Positions 35,137 through 47,340 of a stretch of 64,000 nt of DNA are shown here, piece after piece. Made by a program: the position numbers and the translations under genes. The notes beneath the pieces are model-generated. The model was not told where the DNA came from. It was given only the letters and a program-made list of their open reading frames with translations, and did not search any database. Positions within the stretch are counted from its first letter, which is position 1. Each line of letters opens with the position of its first letter. Origin of the DNA: Basidiobolus meristosporus CBS 931.73 (taxonomy: Eukaryota > Basidiobolomycota > Basidiobolomycetes > Basidiobolales > Basidiobolaceae); assembly GCA_002104905.1 (NCBI GenBank), contig MCFE01000345.1, forward strand, positions 1 to 64,000. Direction: 5' to 3'.

Positions 35137-36384
35137 GGCGGACCACGTGAAATTCCGAATTTCCCTGATTTCTAAATTATTCCAGTTCGTTTTATTGCTG
35201 TAGAATTTAGTTGAACCTTATCTTCGGTTGTACTATAAGTTGCATACTCTAATGGGTATTATTGGGCCAAATAAAGTAGTACTGACCAGTCCTGGAGCGG
35301 TACTCTACTCTCTGTCTACAACAGTTTGCATCTACTCTATGCTGACATTCTCCCGCTATTGATTCATATTTATGCAAGACTGCCTAATAACAATAGTGAC
35401 TATCGATCTGAATGAAGATCTTCAAAACCTTACCTTCCTCGCAACAGCTCATCCAATTGGGGAGGGGTTCTCCCAATTGAATACTGATCAATATCAATTG
35501 GTTTTGAATCTGAAAATTGCTTATACACTGGTTTGGCAAAGTACTCCTGATAGTATGTAGATTACATAGTTGCCAAATGGGTAGCGCTGTCAATACATTC
35601 TATACCTACAACAATGGTAAATATAGGCCTTGCTTCATATTCCCTAGGAAAAAAAATGAGACAAGGCCAGCTGCATACTGTCATAATATCATCTGAATTC
35701 CAAGTTTCTCATAACCAACAACTCTCAATATCTCAGGTGCTAGCTGTTGGGCAGACAAGCAGACATATTTTCCAGCAGAAGACTAGGCTATTTGGTGCTC
35801 ATACCAAATTTGGTAATCAGCTGCTTGCTACTTCCACCAAAATTTGTTGCTGAAAATTTGGAGGAAAAGCATCAGATGAATACCAGCAGAATATTTGAGT
35901 TTTTTCATATGGATTACTCTTGAATACACCAGAAGCATTATTGAGTAAAATCTGACTCTTTGGTTACCACCACACTGTAACTCAAGGTATCCTATGTAAA
36001 TCTTAAGCTTTGAACTTATCTGATATTCTGCCAAAATTCTAATGTTCTTTTGCTAGTATACTAGTAGTATTTGCAGGTACTATAACAGTATCTTGCTGTC
36101 ATTCAGCTGGTGTTTTCCCTTCTAAACTGTTAGTTGAAATTCTTTAGAATTGACTGCCCCATAAAGCATTTTTTAATGATCTACTAAGTGATATAAATTA
36201 AGATTAACTTACTGACCTAGACCATAGCTAATGAATTGTTTTGCATCTAGTCCAGTTTTGTAGTTAAACTTTTGCTGAAGTATTTTAATTAGAAATCAGG
36301 TGCCCAGAATACCATAACTTAAATAGTTAGGCAAAGATCCCCAAAGGTTACAATTATTCTGTTGAGAGCTTTTCAGGCACATAT
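35137..36384. other. Transition from host DNA to the transposon block
   Basis: The ELO 3' region ends near 35300. From about 35600 onward CpG nearly vanishes and the sequence is AT-rich. No gene is recognisable. A short perfect hairpin with CAATTGGGGAG/CTCCCAATTG arms lies near 35454-35480. Confidence 0.5.
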
Positions 36385-36715
36385 TGTTGTAGGAGACTTG
36401 GAGATATTGGAAGTGATTGGGAGAACATATTGATTATGAGGTATTCACTTAATGATTTAATGAATGTGAAAGTAGTATTTATACTTTTACATAGTCTTGG
36501 CATAGTACGCACTTAGAATAGGTTTAGAAAGGTCTCAAGAGCATGTGTGCAGAGTTTGGGGCTGTTTGAACAACTTTGAGAATTTTTATTTTCTGGGTAA
36601 TATTCCACGTAAATCCCAACAAGGAATTTGGTTAGTATTCTCTAGGATTTGAAGGTAATGATCTAAGTGACCAAGTTAGGTGAATATTTAGGTGGAATTG
36701 CAAATCTTTACAACA
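36385..36715 (-). repeat. Solo copia LTR with TSD CATAT
   Basis: This is a 331-bp copy of the same LTR as in the full elements, in minus orientation, with TGTTG and CAACA ends. It is flanked by a perfect 5-bp duplication CATAT (36380-36384 and 36716-36720). A short internal deletion explains the length below 349 bp. It probably arose by LTR-LTR recombination. Confidence 0.9.
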
Positions 36716-37038
36716 CATATGACATATCAGTCTTGTCTATACCCTACCGGAGTAGAAATGCTGCCTCCACCATGTTTGTGTGAACTCAACATCAAAAGCC
36801 TTCTGAGAAACAACAATAATGCTTGCATCAAATAACCATGATAAAGTTGAATTCCTGCAATTGCAAGGTGCAATCACTGTCAGGACACCATTTAGCATGA
36901 CAGTATCCAAGTCATATATTAACAGTTGCATTACAGATGCCAATTTGCACTATGTGTGTAGTAAGTCACATCCAAGAATAACATTAGCAAGTATCAGTAA
37001 CAATATTCAAAGATCTGCTTGCAGACATTGATGGAAGC
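36716..37038. other. CpG-poor relic between two solo LTRs
   Basis: The minus strand has a 68-codon open frame (36737-36943) without recognisable motifs. The sequence has the base composition of the transposon block and probably derives from an older element. Confidence 0.35.
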
Positions 37039-37385
37039 TGTTGTAAGAGTTATGAAACTATAAGAAGTGACCAGGAGAACATATAGATTATGTGGCATTC
37101 ACTCAATGACTTGTTGAACATAAAAGTTGTATTTATACTTTGATATGGCCTTAGCAGAGAAACCAGTAAAATACATAAAGAAAGGTTCCAAGAGCACATT
37201 TGCAAAGTGCAGGGTAGTTTGGATAACTTTGAGAAATTTCATGCTCTGAGTTCAGAGTGTTTTGGTGTGAATATTCTAAGTGAGTCCTAGCAAGGAATTC
37301 CATCAGAATTCTTGAAGATTTGTTAGTAATAACTTAGGTGTCTCAGTTGGATGAGTATTTAGGTGTAATTGCAAATCTTACAGCA
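37039..37385 (-). repeat. Solo copia LTR with near-perfect TSD
   Basis: This is a 347-bp LTR in minus orientation, more diverged than its neighbours, with TGTTG and CAGCA ends. The flanks are GAAGC (37034-37038) and GAAAC (37386-37390), a target duplication with one later change. Confidence 0.85.
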
Positions 37386-37452
37386 GAAACATGCCACCTC
37401 TCAACTAGTACATCATATAAATGACCATTAAATAGATACACTGGGCTTGCTT

Positions 37453-37955
37453 ACCCTATGAAAATAATTTGGTCCTGTAGGTAGATCCAATCCAGATCAG
37501 CCTTTAGGATCCCTCAATGTGGCCATTATAATGCCAGAAGCTTGGGATTATTGACCCTCTACACAATCTCATGATGGGATTGTAATGGCACTTTGCTGAA
37601 TTTACGGCCAATTAAAGTTAAAAACTTGATGGTGCTTGAGCAGTCATTTGACAAGAATTACATGGCATTCTGATGGACTTAATGTGCTCTACATTTATGT
37701 GAGCAGACCTAACCAGCCAATATATCCAATTGCCTTATATGGCAAAAACCTGATGGTGTTCTGATGGCTTCATTGCAGACCTCTGCTGGCATTACAATTG
37801 CAGTATATTGGCCTACAGCAAGTACCTTATAATGCTACTGTATCAATTTACTATAAGGTATATCCTTTTTCTACCTCCCCTTATGTCATTCATATATTCT
37901 ATTATAGAATCATCCCTTTGAATTGCTTACCCACTACTACCTTGGGTATTCTACC
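37453..37955 (+). repeat. Dispersed repeat A, copy 1
   Basis: This roughly 500-bp sequence begins CCCTATGAAAATAATTTGGT and ends near the word CCCACTACTACCTTGGGTAT. It is repeated at 38279-38775 in the same direction and at 58436-58965 inverted. Together with repeat B it lies 3' of the Tnp2-like transposase relics, so it is likely a terminal part of that element. Confidence 0.7.
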
Positions 37956-38278
37956 CATAGTTTGATACAAAAAACTATGACCTCCTGCTTACCAACCTCT
38001 ATATATGTGCACACACACTTCAATTGACATACTTTTGTCAACTCAACTTTATGGCTTTTCAGTGTGATACTTGCAAAGTTGCCATATACATTGTATTACT
38101 GGTAATACATACATCTTGCAAACACATGCTTGGTTGCCGCCACTTTTGTCACAAATAACTCCTGTTTATCCACAAAGTGCTTTTTGGCACTGAGCCAATA
38201 AATTCCTTCTCCTTGCTGGATTCTGGTCCCCCTCATTTGTGTGCTCAAGTCTTATTTATGTGAGTTCTGTATTGAATG
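37956..38278 (+). repeat. Dispersed repeat B, copy 1
   Basis: This roughly 320-bp sequence contains GATACTTGCAAAGTTG and GCAAACACATGCTTGGTTGC. Copies occur at 39249-39326 plus 44095-44250 (split by a copia element), 58130-58430 (inverted) and 60335-60650. It always sits next to repeat A or to Tnp2 3' sequence. Confidence 0.65.
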
Positions 38279-38775
38279 CCCTATGAAAAATAATTTGGTC
38301 CCACAGGTGGATCCAATCCAGATCAGTCATCAGGATCCTGCAACAAGGACATCATAATGCTGGCAACTTGGAATTAATGTCCCTCTACACAGTATTATGA
38401 TGGGATTATAATGGCATTTTGCAGATTTTACTACCAATTAAACTTAAAAGCTTGACAGTGTTTAAGCAGTCTTTTGACAAGAGTTGCATGGCATTGTAAT
38501 GTTCTGGATGTGCTCTACATCTATACAAGCAGATCCAACCAGCCAACATATGTAATTGCCTTATGAGGCAAGAAACTTGATGGTGTGCTAATGGACTAAT
38601 TACAAGCCTCCAATGGCATTGCAACAGCAGTATGGCAGTTCTGTATAATGCTACCATACTAGTTTACCAAATGGTATTCCCATCTTCTACCTCCCCTTGT
38701 GCCATTCATATTGCAACCATGGAATCATCCCTCATTAATTGCTTACCCACAACTACCTTAGGTATTCCACATAGT
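38279..38775 (+). repeat. Dispersed repeat A, copy 2
   Basis: This is a direct copy of 37453-37955, offset by 826 bp. Together with B copy 1 it makes a tandem A-B-A-B arrangement whose second B was later interrupted by insertions. Confidence 0.7.
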
Positions 38776-38780
38776 ACTTC

Positions 38781-38939
38781 TACTCAACTAAATGTTCATA
38801 CTGGCTGGTCCTAATTTTGACCTAAGATACTCAAAACTGTCTCTAGCTAATGGATTGGTAAATATGTCAGCAATCATTTCATCTGTAAGACAGTAAACCG
38901 GCTAGCCAAGTTGTTTTCTATGGCTTCACATATGAAATA
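38781..38939 (-). pseudogene. 3' tip of a copia pol (minus), truncated
   Basis: The sequence matches the last roughly 50 codons and polypurine end of the pol genes at 43600-43746 and 48273-48430, in minus orientation. It breaks off where a plus-oriented LTR begins at 38940. Confidence 0.7.
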
Positions 38940-39248
38940 TGTTGTAAAAATTTGTAATTCCACCTATGTATTCACCTAACTTAGTCACTTAGTTCCTTTC
39001 CTTCAAATCCTAGAAAATATTGACCAAATTCTTTGTTGGGACTTGCTTGGAATATTTTCACCAAACACCAGGCACCCAGAACATGATAATTCTCAGAGTT
39101 GTCCAAACAGCCCCAAACTTTGCACACATTTTATTAGGACCTTCCTTAACCTATTCTATATGTTTGTTATACCAAGACCATGTAAAATTATGAATACTAC
39201 TTTTACATTCAATATATCATCAAGCAAAAGCCACAAACTTTTACAACA
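38940..39248 (+). repeat. Truncated copia LTR
   Basis: This plus-oriented LTR has intact TGTTGTAAAA and TTACAACA ends but lacks about 40 bp in the R-U5 part. No matching target duplication is seen, so it may be a rearranged rather than a simple solo LTR. Confidence 0.8.
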
Positions 39249-39326
39249 ATTTTAGTCTGATACTTGCAAAGTTGTCATATACCTTGTATTGCTGGTAGCA
39301 TATACATCCTGCAAACATATGCTTGG
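39249..39326 (+). repeat. Repeat B, left half
   Basis: This is the left part of a repeat B copy. It resumes at 44095 after the inserted copia element. Confidence 0.7.
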
Positions 39327-39675
39327 TGTTGTAAAAACTTGTATTTCCACCTAAATATTCACCTAACTTAGTCACTTAGATCATTATCTTCATATCCTAG
39401 AGAATACTGACCAAATTCCTTGTTGAGATTTACTTGGAATATTTTCACCAAAATACCAGGTACCCAGAACATGAAAATTCTCAAAGTTGTCCAAACAGCC
39501 CCAAACGTTGCACACATGTTCTTGGGACTTTCCTTAACATATTCTACATGTTTGTAATGCCAAGAACATGTAAAAGTATAAATACTACTTTTACATTCAA
39601 CAAACAATTAAGTGAAAATCACATAATCTACTTGTCCTCCCAATCACTTCCAATATCTCCAAGACTCTTACAACA
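39327..39675 (+). repeat. 5' LTR of copia copy 1
   Basis: 349 bp with inverted ends TGTTGTAA/TTACAACA. A TATA box (TATAAATA, 39577-39584) would start transcription near 39610, and no ATG lies between there and 39680. Confidence 0.95.
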
Positions 39676-39688
39676 GACTATGAGCCCC
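39676..39688 (+). promoter_or_regulatory. Primer-binding site, copy 1 (two changes)
   Basis: GACTATGAGCCCC follows the LTR directly. The copy 2 version, GGTTATGAGCCCC, is complementary to the anticodon stem-loop of initiator tRNA-Met; copy 1 carries two changes at its 5' end. The ATG inside it is the gag start. Confidence 0.65.
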
Positions 39689-42600
39689 AAGCTGTCACTC
39701 TCTGCAGTGTCTGCTACTGCTATTACTAGAATTTCTCCCTCTGCTGAAAAGTTGGATGGATCTAACTACCATGTGGGGAAGGTGAAGATAAAGATGCTGC
39801 TACAAGAAAGAGGCCTTTGGGATATTGTCCTGGGAGAAGAATGCCCTCCTAAAGATGTGGGAGAGGAAGCCTCAAAGTACCAGAAGAAAGAGCAAAGTGC
39901 CTTTAACTGCATTTGCATTAATGCTAAAGACAAATTACTAATTCAATGCTCAAGAGCAAAAACAGCAAAGAATGCCTGGAAGGCATTAGAAGACACCTAC
40001 CAGTCATGTTCAGCTGCTGAGAAAATGTATCTGAGATGAAAATCCTTTACTACAAAGATGTTGCCAGGAGAAGAAATGAAAAATCTAATTAACAGAATTA
40101 CCCTGCTGGTAGATCAGATGGAATCTGTTGGCATACCAACTACTGATGAGGATGTGATAGTTACCATCCTGAATAGCCTGACAGACAGGTTTCAGGGCCT
40201 TGTATCAGCCCTAGAGTCCAGAACTGAAGATTTGACCTTAAATTACATATATGGAAGGCTCCTAGGTGAAGAATTAAGAAAATCAAGTGCCAATAAGAAG
40301 GAAGAAGAGAATGCTAATAAGCAATGATAACCAACAAAGGAGGTGCCCAAGACCTTTTGGCGGCAATAGCCACCTGTTTTGTACCTACTGCAAAAGGAAA
40401 AGACACACATCAGACCAGTGCTTCAAGAAGAAAGATAGTCAGCAGAAAAAGTCTGAATATGGAAATGCTGCAACAATTGAAGATAGACTATTCATATCTG
40501 CACTAAATATGACCACAAACAATGATTCTCAGACATGGTATATTGACTCTGGAGCATCTCAACACTTTATGCACCAAAAAGAACTTTTTACCCAATATCA
40601 AGATATTCCAATGAAGAAGGTTTTCATGGGTGACAATAGAACACTTGATGCAGTGGGAGAAGGAACTATCCAAGTAAACCTAAGAAGCAGTCAAGGAAGC
40701 CATACACTGACTCTCAAAGAAGTACCCTATGTACCAGAAATAGCCAAGAACCTACTATCTGTAAGCAAGGCCACTGCAGAAGGACTCAGTTTCAGCTTTG
40801 ACTATTCTGGATGCATAATCACAGATCAAAATGATGCCCATATTGCTTTGGGTATCAGAGATCAGAACCTATACAAGTTGACTTTTATTCCATCATATTT
40901 GGAATCCAATATAAGTAACTTAAGTGAAGAAACACCAATGCTTTGGCACAGGAGATTTAGGCACATCAATTTTTATTATTTGTGCCAAATGATCCAAGAT
41001 CAGCTAATTTCTGGAGTGAAAATTGATCCCCCAGCTAATTTGGAGCACTGTGAAGCCTGCATATATGGGAAACAAGCCAGACAACTTTTCAAGAGCTCTG
41101 GGTTAATCAAAACTAAGAAAAAATTAGATCTAATTCACTCAGATCTGTGTGGATCTATGCAAAATTTATCCTTAGGTGGGATGAAGTATGTAATCACTTT
41201 TATTGATGATTATACAAGATACACATGGGTCTATGTCATGGAGAGAAAGGAAGAAGCTTTGTCTAAGCTCAGGGAGTTTAAAGCCATGGTGGAGAGAGAA
41301 ACTGGTGAAAAAATCAAGAAAATATGCTCTGACAATGGTGGAGAATATACCTCAAAACTCTTCATCCACTTCTGCAAAATTCATGGGATAAAGCAAGAGA
41401 CAATTGTACCATACTCCCCACAGCAAAATGGAGTAGCAGAACAAGCTAACAGATCAATAATTGATATGGCAAGATCTATGATCCATGATCAAAAATTATC
41501 CTATGATCTTTGGGTGGAATCAGTTGCCACTGCTGTATATCTTAAAAATAGGAGTTATAACAGAATACTTTGTGATTCTACTCCATTTGAAGCATGGTAT
41601 AGATACAGACCAAGTGCAGAACATCTAAGAATATTTGGGTGTACAGCATATGCCAAGAAACTGGCCGGAAATCAGTCAAAATTTGAGCCAAAAAGTGTAA
41701 AATGCATATTTTTGGGCTACTGCAATCAGAGTAAAGCATAAAGACTCTACACTACCAAAGCAAAGAAGCTAATCAAGTTCAGCAATGTGTTGTTAGATGA
41801 AAATTCAAAATTTTCACAAAAAATGCCATCAGATGATGACAAAAATCTGATCTCAAGTCCGCCAATTGTCAGGATAGAATCAGAGCAAAACATTGAAAGT
41901 TTTCTTACTCCAGAGGACTCTGCAACCATGGTTCAGCTAGAATCAGTGCCCAGGAATATCCCATAGGTGATCATTCCAGTATCAAATCCCTGGAGATCCA
42001 ATTGGACAAGAAATTGCCCAAATTACAATATCAATGAGGGTACAAACTTAGCCTATGCCTATTCAGTCCATATTGATGAGCCCCAGACTGTAAAAGAGGC
42101 CCTAAATAGCCCTCAGACAAAGTTTTGGAGATCTGCAATGACTGAGGAATATCAGGCCCTGATGGAAAATCAAACTTAGGACTTAGTCAAATTACCAATC
42201 AACCAAAAATCAATTGAATGCAGATGGGTCTTCAAGACAAAATACAAGGCTGAAGGTACAATTGAAACAAGCAAAGCAAGACTTGTGGCCAAAGGATACT
42301 CTCAAACAAAAGGACTTGACTATACTGAGACCTTTGCACCGGTAGCCAAGCTTAATTCCATCAGATTAATATTGGCTATTGCAGCCAAATATAAGTTTTT
42401 TATTCATCAAATGGATGTAAAAGCTGCATTTTTGAATGGAGAACTTGATGAGGATGTGTATATGGACCAGCCAGATGGGTTTGTTGACCAAGATAACCCC
42501 CATTAGGTCTGCAAGCTTTAAACATCACTATATGGTCTCAAATAATCATCACCAGCCTGCAATTGCAAGATAGATTCTTATTTGGAATCTTTGAGCTTCA

Positions 42601-43735
42601 GGAGTAATGCTGACTATAGTATATACTATAAGCCAGATAGAGCAAATCCAGCTCTATTAGCTCTATATGCGGATGATCTTATTATAGCCACCAATAACCC
42701 AGAAACATTGGAAGAGACTAAGTCCAGCCTATCAAAGGAGTTCAAGATGTCTGATCTAGGAGAACTCAGTTACTACTTAGGGATTAAGTTCTCCATAGAC
42801 AGAAGTACCCAGACTATCACCCAAAGCCAGTCCAAGCATATTCAAGAAATACTAAAGAAGTACCAAATGGAAGACTATAAACCAGCAGCTACCCCAATGG
42901 AAACAAACCTTAACTTGGTCAAAACTTAACCATATCAAGAGAGCTTGATGCCATCTGAAAGCCCTGACTTTCCTTATCAATCTATGGTCAGCAGTCTGAT
43001 GTTTATTTTGCTTGGAACACGTCCAGATATCTCATATTCAGTGGGAGTTGTCAGCCAACATGATCAGAACTATGGATCTGATCATATTGCAGCAGTTAAG
43101 CGGATTTTTAGATACCTAAAAGGAACTGCTGATATCTGCTTAAGATACACTTATAAGGATTCAGAACAGGATCTTGTGGGATACTCTGATGCTGATTGGG
43201 GACAAAACTTGGAAGACAGAAGATCTACTACAGGAAACACCTTTCTTTACTGTAAAGGAGCAATTTCATGGAACTCAAGAAAGCAACCAACTATAGCACT
43301 TTCTACCACAGAGGCAGAGTATATGGCAGCCTGTGAAGCTACAAAAGAAGCAATGTGGTTAAGAAAGCTGCTTACAGATTTAGGCCTATGTCAAAAAATG
43401 CCTATTACCTTATTTCAAGATAATCAAGGATGTATACAAGCAATGTGGTTAAGAAAGCTGCTTACAGATTTAGGCCTATGTCAAAAAATGCCTATTACCT
43501 TATTTCAAGATAATCAAGGATGTATACAATTAGGTAGAAATCCAACTTTTCATGCTAGACCAAGCACATAGATATTAGACATCATTTCATATGTGAAGCT
43601 ATAGAGAATAACTTAGTTAGCTTAGTTTACTGTTCTACAGAGGAAATGATTGCAGACATATTTACCAAACCATTAGCTAAAGACAAGTTTGAATATCTTA
43701 GGTCAAAATTAGGACTAGTTGGTATGAACATTTAG
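39680..43735 (+). pseudogene. copia gag-pol, copy 1, with stops and frameshifts
   Basis: Domains appear in copia order: gag (MSPKLSLSA start, LDGSNYHVGKVKIK), a zinc knuckle CTYCKRKRHTSDQC, protease DSGASQHF, integrase with the H-H-C-C region (WHRRFRH...CEAC) and the acidic residues in FIDDYTRY, CSDNGGEY and NGVAEQ, reverse transcriptase with YADD, and RNase H with YSDADWGQ and STTEAEYMAA. Reading is broken by stops near 40037, 41739, 41965, 42177, 42504 and 42927 and by a frame change near 40300. A 90-bp in-frame tandem duplication lies in RNase H (43351-43530). Confidence 0.95.
43351..43530 (+). repeat. 90-bp tandem duplication inside RNase H
   Basis: 43351-43440 and 43441-43530 are identical except at the last base and keep the frame, repeating 30 residues from MWLRKLLTDLGL to DNQGCIQ. 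Copy 2 of the family has only one unit, so this is a private event in copy 1. Confidence 0.95.
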
Positions 43736-43746
43736 CTGAGTGGGAG

Positions 43747-44094
43747 TGTTGTAAAAGTTTGTAATTCCACATAAATATTCACCTAACTTAGTCACTTAGA
43801 TCATCATCTTCATATCCTAGAGAATACTGACCAAATTCCTTGTTGAGATTTACTTAGAATATTTTCACCAAAATACCAGGTACCCAGAACATGAAAATTC
43901 TCAAAGTTGTCTCAACAGCCCCAAAATTTGCACACATCTTCTTGGGACCTTCCTTAACCTACTCTATGTGTTTGTAATGCCAAGACCAGGTAAAGTATAT
44001 ATACTACTTTTACATTCAATAAACAATTAAGTGAAAATCACAAAATCCACTTGTACTCCCAATCACTTCCAATATCTCCAAGACTCTTACAACA
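43747..44094 (+). repeat. 3' LTR of copia copy 1
   Basis: This 348-bp LTR begins TGTTGTAAAAGTTTG after a purine tract and ends CTCTTACAACA. It is followed by the CTTGG duplication. Confidence 0.95.
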
Positions 44095-44504
44095 CTTGGT
44101 TGCCACCACTTTTGCCATGAATACCTCCTGAGTATCTACCAAGAGCTTTTTGGTTATGAATTAATATATTGCTTTTCCCTGCTGAATGCTAGTCCCCCTT
44201 ATACTTGCACTCTGGCTCTTGTTTATGTAAATTCTGTATTGAATGGTGTTGAAACTGACTTGTGACCAGGAGAAACCCTGCATAGATTGGTAAAGTTGAC
44301 CTATTAGAAAATATTTGCTTGTTGCACCCTACCCAGCTTTACATTACTTAACTGCTTACCCACTCATTTGGGCTGCTTAGCTTCTTAATGCTAAAGGCAT
44401 AATGTCTCCATGTGTACATTTGCCCTCAGTATTTTCCAACTCCTCCTGGCTGTCTGCCATATACCAACTCATCAAATCCATGACAGACTTGTAATAGTCT
44501 AGAT
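44095..44504 (+). repeat. Repeat B, right half, and Tnp2-element 3' flank
   Basis: This continues the repeat B copy broken by copia copy 1, then runs into the 3' region of the Tnp2 relic, recognisable by GCTGCTTAGC and TATTTTCCAACTC words shared with 57900-58040 inverted. Confidence 0.65.
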
Positions 44505-44853
44505 TGTTGTAAAAGCTTGTAATTCCACCTAAATATTCACCTAACTTGGTCACTTAGATCATTACCTTCAAATCCTAGAGAATACTAGCCAAATTCCTTG
44601 TTGGGATTTACTTAGAATTTTTTCACCAAAATATCAGGTACCCAGATCATGAAGATTGTCAAAGTTGTCCAAACAGCCCCAACCTTTGCACACATGTTCT
44701 TGGGACCTTCTGTAATCTATTCTATGTGCTTGAAATGCCAAGACCATGTAAAAGTATAAATACTACTTTTACATTCAATAAATCATTAAGTGAAAACCAC
44801 ATAATCTACTTGTTCTCCCAATCACATCCAATATCTCCAAGACTCATACAACA
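44505..44853 (+). repeat. Solo copia LTR
   Basis: This is a full-length 349-bp LTR with TGTTG and CAACA ends, inserted in the 3' part of the Tnp2 relic. The flanks TAGAT and ATGAT are not an exact duplication. Confidence 0.88.
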
Positions 44854-47340
44854 ATGATGACATTGGGATATGGTAGTATTTGCAACTCAACTTGTTTTTC
44901 TATCTCCCCACACATCTGCTCAATTGGAAGCTCCTAAAAGGTTAAGCAAGGCCCAATATTTTCCACACACCAAGCAAGATGGAGTGGAGAATGGATACAA
45001 GATGGAGTAGAGGTGGATACAGTAGCAGCAGAGATCTATACATTTGAATTTGTGCTTGTAGTATAGCAACTCAAATTCCATTACAAACTCCTTGCATAAA
45101 AGATGTAGATGCATCAAGTAGGTATTAGTGATCCACTTAGGGATTAATATTTCTACAATGTCAACAGATGACTCCCAATGCTTCCAATGTACTCTTGGTG
45201 AAAATGGCTTCAGAAGGCCACAGGAATAAATACAAATCCAGCTCATCCAGTCCTTGCACTTGTACCATTGCATATGTGTATGAATATTGATTGGTGCCTG
45301 TGAGAAGCACATCAAATAGCAGATACCCTGTAATATTGTAACAATTTATTCAAATTTTGTTGGCATCTCAATGGACTCAATCAGCTTGAAATGCCCCATG
45401 TGTAACATGGTCATTAGTACAGGCATATTGTTGAGAAGCAAATGCATTGCTCTCAGTGGAAAGCTTTTTCTCCAACAGATATTTGCTATATCAAGTATCT
45501 CAGGTTTCTAGTTAACTCCATATTCTAATTGGTGGCTTAAACCTTGCCAACTTGGCTGCAATTGTATGCTGACTTCAGCACATTCCCTCTGTGGGAAGAT
45601 GATGCTCTTAGCGTTGATGTTTGTATAATAATAATGTGTGTGAATTATGGAGTAAATCCCCTGGATCTTGCACATGCAATAGCAATACTGTCCACTGTGC
45701 CCAGAAAAGCCAGCTATTTTGCTGATGGCTGGAGTATCTCCAATGTATATAATAATATATGCTTTGAAATGATGGCACTTAGTAGTATCCTGCTTTAAGC
45801 ATACAAAATTCACCCAGCAATGGGTACAGGTGCCTGTCCATGCTGAATGGTAATTTAGGCCCAGATACCAGTGAGACTACCATCAGATCTCTACTCTAAC
45901 ACTGTAAGATAGGCTGCAGACAAAGGTTGATGAGAATCAGTGTCCAGCAGGATTTACTTTCAGAGTACTGTTTAATGAAAATCCATCAAGTGCCTAGGCA
46001 AAGGCATGATCATACATACCTGCAAAGTAGTCATTGATTCTTGGTTGTTGTAATGTTTGCCATCAAATAATTGTAAATGTTTGCACTTGATTGATACTGA
46101 GGGCACTATTTTAGAGCATTGCAATATTTGTTGGACTGCAAAAGCTTCTGTAGATAGGTACCTCTGGAATATATCCTGAGCATAAACAATGTTTTTCTTC
46201 AATGGAGGTGGATTCCTGACATATCAGACACCTTGCAATGGTAAAATTTTCTAATGTGAGTGCCATGCAACTGTCAACACATGCCAGTATTAGTACAGTC
46301 TCTGGGTAATATGTTGCCTGCCACATGACATTGTCTATTTGTACCATGTACATGATAGGATGCATACTGGAATGTGTTTGGCAAGCAGTAATAGTAAGTT
46401 CTCAAAGTCCCTGTTACTGATATTTGTGGAAATATGTGACTTCTCCAGCTACAACATATCATTCACCAGTAGATGGATTATTGGGATCTCTTAGATGAAT
46501 AAAGTATCCTTGGTACTTGTTTTTATGTGTGTTGTCTCATTGCATGTTGGGATTTAGCCTGGCTAATGCAGGGTGTGGGTTATTACTGACTGTACTTGGT
46601 GAGTGGGAGAGCTTGTAGGTCAAGTCAGTACCACTTGGTTCAGAATAGCTTCCAATAGAAGGTGGCAAGGTAATAAAGACTTGTGCTTATTCTGTCCAAA
46701 TCATCTTGTTCTCTCACTTGGCTTAATTGGATATATATGTCACTTGGAGGGCTTAGATAATAGACAATGTGTTATATAATAGGGGTGGGAACACCTTCCT
46801 GCTATGGTAAGTGCTCTAACTAGATAAGGGCAGGAATAGGAGGGAGGACCAGTGGGGGAATCATAGGGAGGATACTGGGGGACTTTGGGTAGGACTCTGG
46901 GGAGAACTCTTGGGCAAAGAGTGGGTACTACATTTAGTACTCACACAGGGTACTGTTGTTACGGGAGATATGCTTAAAATCCAACAGTGAGCCTTCTTCT
47001 TCAGAGTTATCATTATGTGAGTCATATTCAGAAGGCTGAGGTGTGCCAAAGGACAGCACAAGCGCACGTGACTCAGTTTGTGCTAGGTGACAAGTACAGC
47101 AAGGTACCAATATAGAAGTATTCAGTGGCTGGCAAAATATTGTCAGTACAGAAGTGACTGATGAATGCTTAAATATAATTTATGTGCAAAAAACTGTCTG
47201 TGATACTTGTAATGCTTTCTATGCTGTCGGCAGGCTTCATGGCTAAGAGGCTTGTCACAATAGACATATGGTCTTTTTTCCCTTCTCTTATGGTGTTGAA
47301 TCAAAGTAGTCTTCTCCATGGGGCAAACAGTCTGATACTC
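44854..47340 (-). pseudogene. Tnp2-like (CACTA/EnSpm) transposase relic, copy A
   Basis: The minus strand encodes broken stretches of a Transposase_21/Tnp2-type protein, collinear with copy B at 55451-57990. Seen in order are an N-terminal zinc-like segment (47180-47320, poor), a conserved block near 45980-46250, the GFSGHSGQYCYCMCK block with ISKIAG (45508-45813), and the C-terminal region with LLCKEFVMEFELLYY (44920-45315). Many stops and frame changes make it inactive. Such transposases cut and paste DNA elements with CACTA-type ends. Confidence 0.75.

Larger units (their letters stand above)
39327..44094 (+). mobile_element. Ty1/copia LTR retrotransposon, copy 1 (degenerate)
   Basis: A 4768-bp element with a 5' LTR (39327-39675, 349 bp), a 3' LTR (43747-44094, 348 bp) and a perfect 5-bp target duplication CTTGG (39322-39326 and 44095-44099). 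The LTRs have TGTTG/CAACA ends and differ at roughly two dozen positions by eye. It is inserted in a copy of repeat B. A purine tract GTGGGAG precedes the 3' LTR. The primer-binding site directly follows the 5' LTR (39676-39688). The coding region is interrupted, so the copy cannot move by itself. Confidence 0.95.

Noticed and set aside
35454-35480. Short perfect hairpin as a terminator
   Set aside because: It lies over 300 bp past the ELO stop and poly(A)-like signal, and hairpin terminators are not expected for fungal Pol II genes.
38940-39248. Simple solo LTR with target duplication
   Set aside because: The flanking 5-mers do not match, and the left side abuts a truncated pol of opposite sense, so I call it a rearranged LTR only.
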